Notes: generated from the sequence alone by a model not told the origin. Shown: positions 1-6,046, counted from the first letter of the stretch. The stretch is 6,713 nt of DNA from an uncultured Candidatus Midichloriaceae bacterium (GCA_905479795.1 CAJQNX010000023.1:1-6713), one strand, 5' to 3'. Numbers and translations are program-made.

Positions 1-198
1 TTTCATATCCATCCATACTTTATAAGCCAACTTCCTTTTTTCTAACATCCAATTTGGCTCAGATTTCTTATCAGAGATATATTCTATAATCTTCTCATCC
101 AATCCTTTTTTAGGCTTAATAGACTCTATGTTGGTGACAAACCCATGCTTGTAGTCCTTATTAAGATATTCTTCATGTGCTGAAATGGTATTTGTCAT
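1..198 (-). CDS. sufB: SufB, Fe-S cluster scaffold subunit, N-terminal 66 residues (partial)
   Basis: SufB is the core scaffold subunit of the cytoplasmic SufBCD complex, on which Fe-S clusters are built. The gene starts at the ATG at 198-196 and runs off the left edge, so only the first 66 residues are visible. They match the SufB N-terminal signature: the YKHGFVTNIES block (residues 16-26), then KGLDEKIIEYIS (31-42) and EPNWMLEKRKLAYKVW (47-62), equivalent to the family EPEWMLEFRLxAYxxW. The start overlaps the stop of the upstream Rrf2 regulator as ATGA (195-198). A GAGG SD sits at 207-204, five bases before the ATG. Translational coupling is therefore likely, and SufB would share the regulator's promoter. 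The conserved C-terminal region lies outside the window, so intactness cannot be judged. Confidence 0.93.
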   Translation of the reverse strand, partial: MTNTISAHEEYLNKDYKHGFVTNIESIKPKKGLDEKIIEYISDKKSEPNWMLEKRKLAYKVWMDMK

Positions 199-644
199 CC
201 TTGCCTCATTTTTTCGAGTTGAAAATGGGTATCATCATCAATAAAATCCTTGATGGTAAACCTCTGCAATGCCAACATGAATAAGCTATTAATTTTGTTC
301 CAACCATGCTTCACTTTACACCCATTACTATATTCACAATTATTTTGGTTACTTTCATTATCTTTGCCACAAAGGGTAAGTGCAATTTCCCCTTCAATTG
401 CTTCAACAACATCTAAAATACTTATTTCGTCAAGTTCCTTAATTAATTTATAGCCCCCTGAAATACCTCTATGCGACTCTATAATGTCTTTTTTTAATAG
501 CATTTTGAGCAGCTTTATCACAGTTGTTTCACTAATTTTAGTTTTTTCACTGAGTATTTTTGCACTAATAATATCACCCTTATTTATTGCCATTTCACAA
601 ATAATTAATGTTGCATAGTCAGTTAATCTATTAACTTTTATCAT
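195..644 (-). CDS. Rrf2/IscR-family regulator of the SUF operon
   Basis: This is a 149-residue winged-helix regulator of the Rrf2 family, closest by motif to the group annotated as SUF system Fe-S cluster assembly regulator. The N-terminus has the family RLTDYA motif (6-11). The helix-turn-helix spans about 27-57 and is followed by the wing RGxSGGYKL (59-67). The segment ISILDVVEAIEGEIALT (74-90) leads into a cysteine cluster, C92, C103 and C109, with H113 and W115. In E. coli IscR three cysteines and a histidine bind a [2Fe-2S] cluster, so cluster sensing is likely. The IscR glutamate that tunes site choice (E43) is replaced by a TTV segment. The gene overlaps sufB and is divergent from sufE, the expected context for a regulator of Fe-S biogenesis. 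No clear SD precedes the ATG at 644. A cyanobacterial-type SufR is excluded by length and motifs. Confidence 0.92.
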   Translation of the reverse strand: MIKVNRLTDYATLIICEMAINKGDIISAKILSEKTKISETTVIKLLKMLLKKDIIESHRGISGGYKLIKELDEISILDVVEAIEGEIALTLCGKDNESNQNNCEYSNGCKVKHGWNKINSLFMLALQRFTIKDFIDDDTHFQLEKMRQG

Positions 645-651
645 AATAATA

Positions 652-680
652 TTGAATTTTTTTCAAAATAGCACTATTTT
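652..680 (+). promoter_or_regulatory. Possible sufE promoter
   Basis: TTGAAT (652-657), a 17-base spacer and TATTTT (675-680) give a weaker sigma-70-like promoter. Transcription would start near 687, with a leader of about 37 bases to the sufE ATG. The -10 lies inside the palindrome at 665-680. AT-rich DNA produces such matches often, so this is tentative. Confidence 0.3.
665..680. promoter_or_regulatory. Palindromic candidate operator between sufE and the Rrf2 regulator
   Basis: AAAATAG, a CA spacer and CTATTTT form a perfect 7+7 inverted repeat. It covers about +1 to +17 of the minus-strand regulator promoter, and the -10 and part of the spacer of a possible sufE promoter. Rrf2 regulators commonly repress their own operon from operators overlapping the promoter. 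The position therefore fits autoregulation and joint control of both Suf transcripts. The short 2-base spacer argues against an RNA hairpin. The binding protein is inferred. Confidence 0.45.
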
Positions 681-687
681 TGTCCCA

Positions 688-716
688 ATTATATATCTAG
701 CATAAACACTGGTCAA
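688..716 (-). promoter_or_regulatory. Sigma-70-type promoter of the regulator-sufB operon
   Basis: On the minus strand a TTGACC hexamer (716-711) and a perfect TATAAT (693-688) are separated by exactly 17 bases. This is the best sigma-70-like promoter in the window. The expected transcription start is near 681, leaving a leader of about 37 bases before the regulator ATG at 644. Confidence 0.75.
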
Positions 717-723
717 TAACAAA

Positions 724-1125
724 ATGAATAAAGAAATAAAGCAGCTGATTGAAGATTTTGAATTATTTGATGATTGGGAAGAAAAATATTCATATATCAT
801 TGAACTTGGAAAAAAATTACCAAAACTAAAATCTGATCAAAAAATTGACATCAACAAAGTTTCAGGTTGCGTTAGTCAAGTTTGGCTAATACATAAAACA
901 ATAAACGATGAATTATATTTCTACGCCGATAGTGATGCCTTAATAGTAAAAGGTTTGCTCGCAATTGTAATTAAAATTTATTCCGGCAAAACAATAGAGG
1001 AAATAAATCAAATAGATTTCATGGACATATTTGAGAGGCTAGATTTAAAAAATAATTTAACCCCCAGCAGAAGCAATGGCTTGTTTTCTGTAATTAGTAA
1101 AATTCTTCAAATATCAAAAAATTAA
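724..1125 (+). CDS. sufE: SufE, cysteine-desulfurase sulfur acceptor
   Basis: SufE stimulates the cysteine desulfurase SufS and carries its persulfide sulfur to SufB in the cytoplasm. The 133-residue product is close to the usual length of about 140. The N-terminal IKQLIEDFELFDDWEEKY (5-22) matches the family opening. VSGCVSQVW (46-54) contains the sulfur-accepting cysteine, C49, equivalent to Cys51 of E. coli SufE. The C-terminal SRSNGL (around 115-120) is the conserved arginine-containing motif. The ATG at 724 is chosen because the family motifs begin immediately after it; no strong SD is visible. It is divergent from the Rrf2 regulator and sufB across a 79-base gap, consistent with shared control by Fe-S status. 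Confidence 0.94.
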   Translation: MNKEIKQLIEDFELFDDWEEKYSYIIELGKKLPKLKSDQKIDINKVSGCVSQVWLIHKTINDELYFYADSDALIVKGLLAIVIKIYSGKTIEEINQIDFMDIFERLDLKNNLTPSRSNGLFSVISKILQISKN

Positions 1126-1153
1126 CGTAATTGTAACATTTGGTGTGTATACA
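1122..1153 (+). promoter_or_regulatory. CtrA-box-like promoter element, copy 1
   Basis: TTAA-N7-GTAAC (1122-1137) differs by one base from the alphaproteobacterial CtrA consensus TTAA-N7-TTAAC. It is followed ten bases later by a -10-like TATACA (1148-1153). No ordinary -35 hexamer is present, and the box is centred where one would lie. Bases 1122-1151 match 5102-5131 at 27 of 30 positions, including an unbroken 16-base identical core. The downstream gene starts at 1228, giving a leader of roughly 68 bases. CtrA control is inferred from the motif. Confidence 0.45.
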
Positions 1154-1218
1154 GGCTTGTCTTTAGTTGACAAAATTATCAAAATAAATACCTTGGGTTG
1201 CGTGCAATAAACTTTTAT

Positions 1219-1222
1219 GGAG
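1219..1222 (+). promoter_or_regulatory. Shine-Dalgarno sequence that sets the start at 1228
   Basis: GGAG lies five bases before the ATG at 1228. It supports that start over an in-frame TTG at 1198, which has no comparable SD. Confidence 0.7.
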
Positions 1223-1227
1223 AAAAT

Positions 1228-1569
1228 ATGAGCAACCCTAGGATACCAAATACTTATAAAGCTAATGTGAAAGCGAACACTACTCAACTTGCAGAAATAG
1301 CCAATCTAGTTAATGAACCTACAGAGCCTACAGAAGAAATAGCTAATATAATTCATGAGCACGCTAATCAAAACAATGATGATGCTGATAATCAAAATGA
1401 AGAATTTATTTATAATCCTGTGCCATTTACACCACATGTTGTGCAGATTATACCTGTGAACTTGCAAAATGATGATGATCTAGATGAAAACTCTAATAAA
1501 GAAGATGAATTCAAATATTTTGACTTTGATGATGATTCTAAAGATAATCATGATCTAACCGATATGTAA
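1228..1569 (+). CDS. Hypothetical acidic, low-complexity protein (113 aa)
   Basis: I do not recognise a family. The product is strikingly acidic, with about 26 Asp/Glu against 6 Lys/Arg. It has no cysteine or tryptophan, no signal peptide and no membrane segment. Two short degenerate repeats, EIANLVNE (23-30) and EIANIIHE (37-44), frame an EPTEPTE stretch. A proline-containing hydrophobic patch (about 60-79) is followed by an Asp-rich tail (81-112). It is probably largely disordered. The GGAG SD and the CtrA-box-like promoter copy upstream support a real gene. Its last 32 bases overlap the 3' end of nadE on the other strand. A secreted effector or an acidic nucleic-acid mimic are possibilities, but nothing in the sequence fixes a function. 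Confidence 0.7.
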   Translation: MSNPRIPNTYKANVKANTTQLAEIANLVNEPTEPTEEIANIIHEHANQNNDDADNQNEEFIYNPVPFTPHVVQIIPVNLQNDDDLDENSNKEDEFKYFDFDDDSKDNHDLTDM

Positions 1570-3187
1570 TCGGACAGACTCTATCGTAGTTAAAGCTCTT
1601 GATTGAGATTTTTGGTCCAACTGGAGCTTGACTGCGTTTATATTCACTGCTTTTAATCATATCTGCCACATTATTTATCATAGCTTCATCTACATTGGTT
1701 TTTTCCGAAATTTGCTTATGGCTTAATCCCATCTCCAGCAAATTATATAATATTGTGTCTAGTATTTCATAGGGCAGCAAATTATCAGAATCTTTTTGGT
1801 TATGACTTAGCTCCGCAGATGGCTCTCTTTCAATTATAAATTCTGGTATCACAGTTAATTTAGGACATAAACTACCGATAGGAATGTTTTTATTTCTCCA
1901 GTCGGCAAGTTTATAAACTTGAGTTTTATAAACATCCTTAATTGGAGAAAATGCACCACACATATCGCCATAAATTGTCGCATAACCTACCGCTGATTCT
2001 GATTTATTTGAAGTTGCAAGCAATAATGAACCCTCCTCATTTGAAATAGACATCAATAACACAGCTCTGATTCTTGCTTGAAGATTTTGAATTGTTATTT
2101 CTTTCAATTTTTGAGAATTAAATGATGTTTTTAGAGTGTTGGTAAAATTATCTAACAAAGCATCAATTGGCACAATCAATTTTTCACAGCCTATATTTTG
2201 CACTAATACCAAAGCGTACTTCATACTCTCCTCAGAATTAAATTTAGAAGGTAAAATAATGCACTTCAAATTATCTGAACCTAGTGCATCAGCGACAATT
2301 GTTGCAACTAATGCAGAGTCTATACCCCCTGACAATCCAAGCACAGCTTTTGTAAAATTACTCTTTTTAAAATAATCTCTCACAGATAAAACCAAGGCTT
2401 GATAAATATTTTCTTCTTCACAATATATCTTTATATTTCTATCATTTGTTTTCAAATTAGCACTCTTGCTATCAAATGTTAAAACACCTTCATCCCATAA
2501 AGATGGTTCATTAATAAAATTTCCACATTTATCAATCACAAAGCTGCCACCATCAAATACCAACTCATCATATCCCCCAAAATTGTTCAAGTATGCAACG
2601 GTCTTGTTATATTTTTTTGCTATATTATTTGCAATTTTCAATCTATTTTTATGCTTATTAAGATCATAGGGTGAGGCATTAACAATAATAAAAAGCGTAG
2701 CTCCTTTGCTAGATAGGATATTTGGCAAATCATCATGCCAAGCATCTTCACAAATTAAAATTCCCAGCTTTTCGCCTCTAAATTCAAATATTGTTGGCTC
2801 TTCTTCTGCTTTAGAGAAATTCCTTGGCTCATTAAAAACTTCATAATTAGGTAAAATATGTTTATCTGTGCTGAATATTTCCTCTCCACCACATGCTATA
2901 ACTACTGAATTGAAGATTTTATCATTTTTTGAAACTGGGCATCCAAATAACAGCGCACATTTTTTATCTTTTGTAAATTCAACTATCTCTGCTTTAAATT
3001 TTAAAACTTTATCTAAAAAATGCACATCCCTTACTAAATCTTTTAGTAAGTATCCAGTCAAAGATAATTCTGGGAAAACCACCAAATCTGCATCTGCAGA
3101 TTTGCTTTCATAAAAATTTTTGATCTTTTTTATATTATAGTTTAAATCACCAATTTTTAAATTAATTTGACATAATGAAATTTTCAT
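1538..3187 (-). CDS. nadE: Glutamine-dependent NAD(+) synthetase
   Basis: NadE makes NAD from nicotinate adenine dinucleotide, ATP and glutamine, the last step of NAD synthesis. The 549-residue product has both domains. The N-terminal nitrilase-type glutaminase (about 1-255) shows the Glu-Lys-Cys triad: E40 in FPELSLTGY, K109 in DKHILPNYEVF and C146 in LICEDAW. The C-terminal synthetase (about 260-549) has the PP-loop SGGIDS (286-291), ATSNKSE (391-397), YGDMCGAFSPIKDVYK (406-421) and the closing KRSQAPVGPKIS (517-528). Length is normal for the two-domain form, so free ammonia delivery is not needed. The ATG at 3187 is chosen over a TTG at 3193 because it gives the standard MKISLCQIN opening. 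No SD is evident. The 3' end overlaps a convergent orphan gene by 32 bases. Confidence 0.96.
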   Translation of the reverse strand: MKISLCQINLKIGDLNYNIKKIKNFYESKSADADLVVFPELSLTGYLLKDLVRDVHFLDKVLKFKAEIVEFTKDKKCALLFGCPVSKNDKIFNSVVIACGGEEIFSTDKHILPNYEVFNEPRNFSKAEEEPTIFEFRGEKLGILICEDAWHDDLPNILSSKGATLFIIVNASPYDLNKHKNRLKIANNIAKKYNKTVAYLNNFGGYDELVFDGGSFVIDKCGNFINEPSLWDEGVLTFDSKSANLKTNDRNIKIYCEEENIYQALVLSVRDYFKKSNFTKAVLGLSGGIDSALVATIVADALGSDNLKCIILPSKFNSEESMKYALVLVQNIGCEKLIVPIDALLDNFTNTLKTSFNSQKLKEITIQNLQARIRAVLLMSISNEEGSLLLATSNKSESAVGYATIYGDMCGAFSPIKDVYKTQVYKLADWRNKNIPIGSLCPKLTVIPEFIIEREPSAELSHNQKDSDNLLPYEILDTILYNLLEMGLSHKQISEKTNVDEAMINNVADMIKSSEYKRSQAPVGPKISIKSFNYDRVCPITYRLDHDYL

Positions 3188-3314
3188 AAACAATTAAAGT
3201 TTATATTATGAATAAGTTTTACTGAGAAGTAATATAACTTTTACTTATAATCTAGTTTTAAATTTGTATACATAGTATTATGCGCTTGATAAAAAATAAT
3301 AAGACAATTTTTTA
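3188..3314. other. Divergent intergenic region between nadE and the dioxygenase-like gene
   Basis: This 127-base gap must hold promoters for both neighbours, but no clear pair of hexamers is visible. On the plus strand TATAAT at 3246-3251 could be a -10, without a convincing -35. TTTTACT occurs twice in direct orientation (3217-3223 and 3239-3245), 22 bases apart. An inverted pair TTACT/AGTAA (3219-3223, 3228-3232) overlaps the first copy. These could be regulator contacts, but chance is possible at this base composition. Confidence 0.3.
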
Positions 3315-3950
3315 ATGCTGAAAAAATTAATTATAACCTTAGTTCTTTCAATTATATTAGTGGGTGAGAGCTTTGCGGATAAAATGGGAGAATGCACTAT
3401 TACTCCTGAGATATGGAGTGTTGGGGTTTTGCCAGATACTAAAAATTCCAATAATCTAACTCAAGATTATGCTTCTTTTGAAATTGCAAGAGGCAAAAAA
3501 ATTCTAATTAAAGGAAAAGTTTTAGATAATAATTGCGTCCCAATAAGCGGGGTAAAAGTTAATATTTGGCAAACCAATTACTTTGGTCTATATCAATTCA
3601 GTGCAGATGATATCTACAATGAACATTACGACAAAAACTTCAGAGGCTCTGGAAATACATTAACCAACAATCTAGGGGAGTTTGAATTTATTACAGTATA
3701 CCCAGGAAAAGTTAATTCCATGAGTCCAAATATCATCTTCAGGTTGGAGCATCAAAATTTTTATCCTTTTGAAACTAAAATGTTTTTCCCAGAAAATAAT
3801 AACGCAGAAAGTATAAAAAATATGAATCCATATTTGATTAAAAAGCAAATTCCTCTTGTTGTTGCAAAAACAGCTGGTAAAGTTGATGATATGGTAGTAT
3901 ATCATTTTATAGTTACGTTAAATCAATCAAATTTATATAAAGAATATTAA
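3315..3950 (+). CDS. Exported intradiol-dioxygenase-fold protein, probably inactive
   Basis: The 211-residue product has a signal peptide: KK at 3-4, a hydrophobic core (5-16) and a likely cleavage after SFA (residue 21). The mature part resembles the beta-sandwich of intradiol ring-cleavage dioxygenases (protocatechuate 3,4-dioxygenase beta-subunit type). Matching segments are KGKVLDNNCVPISGVKVNIWQTNYFGLYQ (split at 66-80 and 81-94), DKNFRGSGNTLT (106-117) and GEFEFITVYPG (121-131). Of the four Fe(III) ligands in active enzymes only the first tyrosine seems kept (Y93). The second tyrosine after PG is absent, and the HIH pair is replaced by NII (139-141). Ring cleavage is thus unlikely. C27 and C74 could form a disulfide in the periplasm. 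It is first in a cluster with a lipoprotein gene 10 bases downstream and tpiA. No strong SD is seen. Confidence 0.8.
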   Translation: MLKKLIITLVLSIILVGESFADKMGECTITPEIWSVGVLPDTKNSNNLTQDYASFEIARGKKILIKGKVLDNNCVPISGVKVNIWQTNYFGLYQFSADDIYNEHYDKNFRGSGNTLTNNLGEFEFITVYPGKVNSMSPNIIFRLEHQNFYPFETKMFFPENNNAESIKNMNPYLIKKQIPLVVAKTAGKVDDMVVYHFIVTLNQSNLYKEY

Positions 3951-3960
3951 GGTAAACAAT

Positions 3961-4299
3961 ATGAACAAATATTTTAAAAACTTACTTATATCCTCTAGTC
4001 TTTCTCTAGCACTTATTACACCACTAATTGCCTGCGAAAAACATCAATCAAAGAAAGTCGAAGACACTACTCAAAATGCAGCGCCCCAAAAAAATAAAAA
4101 ATTTGACTACGGCAAAGTAGGGGAAAACTTATCAGATTCAGTAAAAAAAGAAGTTGATGGTTATTACTCAGCAGTAGATGGAGAATATGACAAATTGAGC
4201 AACGATGCAAAAAAAGCTATAGCAAAAATTTCTACATACAAGAAAAATACATTTGCTAAAAAAGGAAAAAATGCAAAAAAGAAGAATTCTAATAGCTAA
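3961..4299 (+). CDS. Small lysine-rich lipoprotein, unknown function
   Basis: The 112-residue product begins with a lipoprotein signal: K3 and K6, a hydrophobic stretch (8-23), and the lipobox LIAC with the acylated cysteine at C25. Residue +2 is Glu, not the Asp that signals inner-membrane retention, so outer-membrane sorting is possible. The mature 88 residues are hydrophilic and rich in lysine, contain no arginine, and end in a strongly basic tail (KKGKNAKKKNSNS). The middle (about 55-90) looks helical and mixed-charge. An AAGG SD (3949-3952) lies eight bases before the ATG, and the gap from the dioxygenase-like gene is only 10 bases, so they are probably co-transcribed and both exported. 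Its 3' end overlaps tpiA by 29 bases. No family recognised. Confidence 0.8.
   Translation: MNKYFKNLLISSSLSLALITPLIACEKHQSKKVEDTTQNAAPQKNKKFDYGKVGENLSDSVKKEVDGYYSAVDGEYDKLSNDAKKAIAKISTYKKNTFAKKGKNAKKKNSNS
4263..4266 (+). promoter_or_regulatory. Shine-Dalgarno sequence that sets the tpiA start
   Basis: AGGA, inside AAAGGA, lies four bases before the ATG at 4271. It favours this start over the in-frame TTG at 4253, and it lies within the coding sequence of the lipoprotein gene. Confidence 0.6.
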
Positions 4300-5017
4300 T
4301 TGGAAAACATATCTCCAAAGCTTTTCGGAAATAGACAGAAAGATAGATGAAATTAAGCAAAATCTAAATTCCTCTAACATAGATTTAGTGATTTGCCCCC
4401 CTTTCATCTATCTACAAAGAATGAAAAACAAATTAGAGGCCCAAAATCTTTCTATTGGTTCTCAAAATTTTTCCACATCAGAGACAAATGCAAATACAGG
4501 GGAAATCCTAGCTTCGATGCTTACAGATTTAGGATGTAACCATTCCATCTTAGGTCATTCGGAAATAAGAGAAAGATACGCCGAAAGCAGTGATACTGTA
4601 GCAGCTAAAGTCAAGATTGCAGTGAAACACAATATAACACCTATAGTATGCGTAGGAGAGGCATTAGAGACTAGAACTAAAAGTGATTATCTCAAATTTT
4701 TAATAGACCAAACCATTGAATCATTACCAGAATTAAGCGATGTTGAGAAAAACAACATTATTATTGCTTATGAACCTATCTGGTCTATTGGAACTGGAAA
4801 AATTCCGTCTATACCTCAAATTGAAGAAGTACTTAACACTTTAAAATCAATACCTGGTTTAGGTTCTGCTAAATTTGTTTATGGTGGCTCCGTTAATGAA
4901 AAAAATATCAGTGAAATATGTGAAGTTAAATCTTTAGATGGCGTGCTGGTCGGAGGAGCAAGTACTGACATTAAAAAATTAAATTCCATCTCTCAAGCTC
5001 TTCAAGATAGTTATTAA
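4271..5017 (+). CDS. tpiA: Triosephosphate isomerase
   Basis: TpiA interconverts dihydroxyacetone phosphate and glyceraldehyde 3-phosphate in cytoplasmic glycolysis/gluconeogenesis. The 248-residue length is typical for this TIM barrel. The active-site residues are all present: N10 and K12 in IANWKTY, H96 in ILGHSEIRE, E168 in AYEPIWSIGTGKIP, and the phosphate-binding YGGSVN (204-209) and GVLVGGAS (224-231). The ATG at 4271 puts the NWK motif at the usual distance from the N-terminus. The first 29 bases overlap the end of the lipoprotein gene in another frame, so translation is probably coupled. The enzyme shows no sign of decay, implying working triose-phosphate metabolism. Confidence 0.97.
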   Translation: MQKRRILIANWKTYLQSFSEIDRKIDEIKQNLNSSNIDLVICPPFIYLQRMKNKLEAQNLSIGSQNFSTSETNANTGEILASMLTDLGCNHSILGHSEIRERYAESSDTVAAKVKIAVKHNITPIVCVGEALETRTKSDYLKFLIDQTIESLPELSDVEKNNIIIAYEPIWSIGTGKIPSIPQIEEVLNTLKSIPGLGSAKFVYGGSVNEKNISEICEVKSLDGVLVGGASTDIKKLNSISQALQDSY

Positions 5018-5101
5018 ATCTTTGCTTTCTATAAGTTGCTTTTAATTTTATTTTTTAAATATTGCTTTATCAGTAAAACTTTTAATAAAAAAATAGTTTT
5101 G

Positions 5102-5133
5102 TTAACCAAATTGTAACATTTGGTATGTATAAT
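5102..5133 (+). promoter_or_regulatory. CtrA-box-like promoter element, copy 2
   Basis: The same TTAA-N7-GTAAC box (5102-5117) as at 1122 is followed after ten bases by a perfect -10, TATAAT (5128-5133). No separate -35 is seen; the position expected for it (5105-5110) lies inside the box. Bases 5102-5131 match 1122-1151 at 27 of 30 positions. A transcript would start near 5140 and read into the displaced coding segment and the two-gene unit at 5312-6481. Confidence 0.5.
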
Positions 5134-5311
5134 ATAATTATTATCAAGAATTGGATATAAATTATGGTTTTATACAAAATGCTGATATTAATATTGCAAA
5201 AATGAGGAGTCAACTACTGAAATAAGTAAATCAGTAGAGAAACTCAAGGAATCATACGTAGAATCAAAAACTTATTTAGAATATTTTGAATATGCTTTTT
5301 CAGGTGGATAT
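5134..5311 (+). other. Displaced 5' coding segment of the 5312 gene (probable frameshift)
   Basis: The frame of the 5312 gene stays open back to 5192 and reads like protein (NEESTTEISKSVEKL, then a Tyr/Phe-rich helix), yet it contains no ATG, GTG or TTG before 5312. Immediately upstream, a second frame is open from 5133 to the TAA at 5223-5225, with a TTG at 5151 and the peptide DINYGFIQNADINIAK. A third frame has an ATG at 5164 and ends at the TGA at 5203-5205. All three meet at a run of five A (5198-5202). One extra A there joins the second frame to the gene; one fewer joins the third. The region thus looks like the gene's original N-terminus, broken by a single-base indel, though a sequencing error or recoding could also explain it. 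Confidence 0.5.
5302..5307 (+). promoter_or_regulatory. Shine-Dalgarno-like sequence before 5312
   Basis: AGGTGG matches the AGGAGG consensus at five of six positions and lies four bases before the ATG at 5312. It could allow initiation there even if the upstream coding segment is broken. Confidence 0.4.
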
Positions 5312-6028
5312 ATGACTATCATAGGGTATGCTAGCCCTTATACAGCCATATCTGCTTTTGCTTTAGGAATCTCTAAAGATTTTTTTAATAATGTTGAAAT
5401 ATTTAAAAAAGACACTTATGGAATTAAATTTTCTTTATTTGATTTATTACATAATTTTACAACTAGTTTGACCTATTATAATGTTGCAAATTTTACTGAA
5501 GGAACATTTAAACTTACACAAAATGATAATAATTCTGGTAATAAAATTTTCAAGGCCACATTATCATGTATAAAAATTTCAGCAGATGCGATGAATGCAG
5601 CTTTTATACAAAAAGATGCTTATACAGAAGTGGGTAAAAAAGCAGGTGAAATATTGTCCACTAATAATGCAATTAATAATAAAAATGTGTTAGAATTTGA
5701 TATCATAAAAATACCATCTAAAATTATTGGGAAAGGTTTTGTGAAATTTAGTAACTATTTTGAATATGGCGATCTGATTAACAACAAAGCCTTTGGAAAA
5801 ATTATAGCAAAAATAATAATAAAGACGAGTAATCACAAATCTAGTTTAACTTTTAAAGAATTTGAAGAGTTGATAGATCAATCATATATTGGATCATTAA
5901 AAAATATGTTATGTATAAAGACATTAAAAACTCATGTTGCAGGATCTATAGCAATTCCATATTGTATTGCTGGAATTGATTATCTATTCTTACAGTACCA
6001 AAAGATAGTTGGCGGATATAAAAAATAA
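5312..6028 (+). CDS. Hypothetical basic protein with hydrophobic ends (238 aa)
   Basis: No family is recognised. The product has about 28 Lys, no Arg, and about 19 Asp/Glu, so it is basic. A hydrophobic segment opens the protein (about 1-20, GYASPYTAISAFALG). A second lies near the C-terminus (about 208-226, VAGSIAIPYCIAGIDYLFL), and AKIIIK-type stretches near 165-170 are amphipathic. Membrane association is plausible, but no classical signal peptide is seen. The ATG at 5312 has an SD-like AGGTGG. The frame nevertheless continues upstream to 5192 with coding-like sequence, so the protein may be N-terminally truncated. It is followed after 18 bases by another orphan gene and preceded by the CtrA-box-like promoter copy 2. 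A host-directed or membrane effector is a guess only. Confidence 0.65.
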   Translation: MTIIGYASPYTAISAFALGISKDFFNNVEIFKKDTYGIKFSLFDLLHNFTTSLTYYNVANFTEGTFKLTQNDNNSGNKIFKATLSCIKISADAMNAAFIQKDAYTEVGKKAGEILSTNNAINNKNVLEFDIIKIPSKIIGKGFVKFSNYFEYGDLINNKAFGKIIAKIIIKTSNHKSSLTFKEFEELIDQSYIGSLKNMLCIKTLKTHVAGSIAIPYCIAGIDYLFLQYQKIVGGYKK

Positions 6029-6046
6029 CTATAAAGGGAGTAAATA

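Noticed and set aside
250..453. Plus-strand open frame opposite the Rrf2 gene
   Set aside because: It is antisense to a clear conserved gene, has no SD, and resembles no protein family.
622..635. Perfect inverted repeat GTTAAT-CT-ATTAAC near the start of the Rrf2 gene
   Set aside because: It encodes the conserved VNRLTD segment of the family, so protein constraint plus AT bias explains it without invoking an operator.
2136..3113. Three plus-strand open frames opposite nadE
   Set aside because: All are shadows of the conserved NadE frame on the other strand, without family features.
3672..4407. Minus-strand open frames opposite the dioxygenase-like, lipoprotein and tpiA genes
   Set aside because: Cysteine- and phenylalanine-rich translations are typical of antisense to lysine/glutamate-rich genes; no independent support.
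5076..5104. AAAACT/AGTTTT inverted pair downstream of tpiA, considered as a terminator
   Set aside because: The six-pair AT-dominated stem has a loop of about 14 bases and no following T run; it is weak and expected by chance here.
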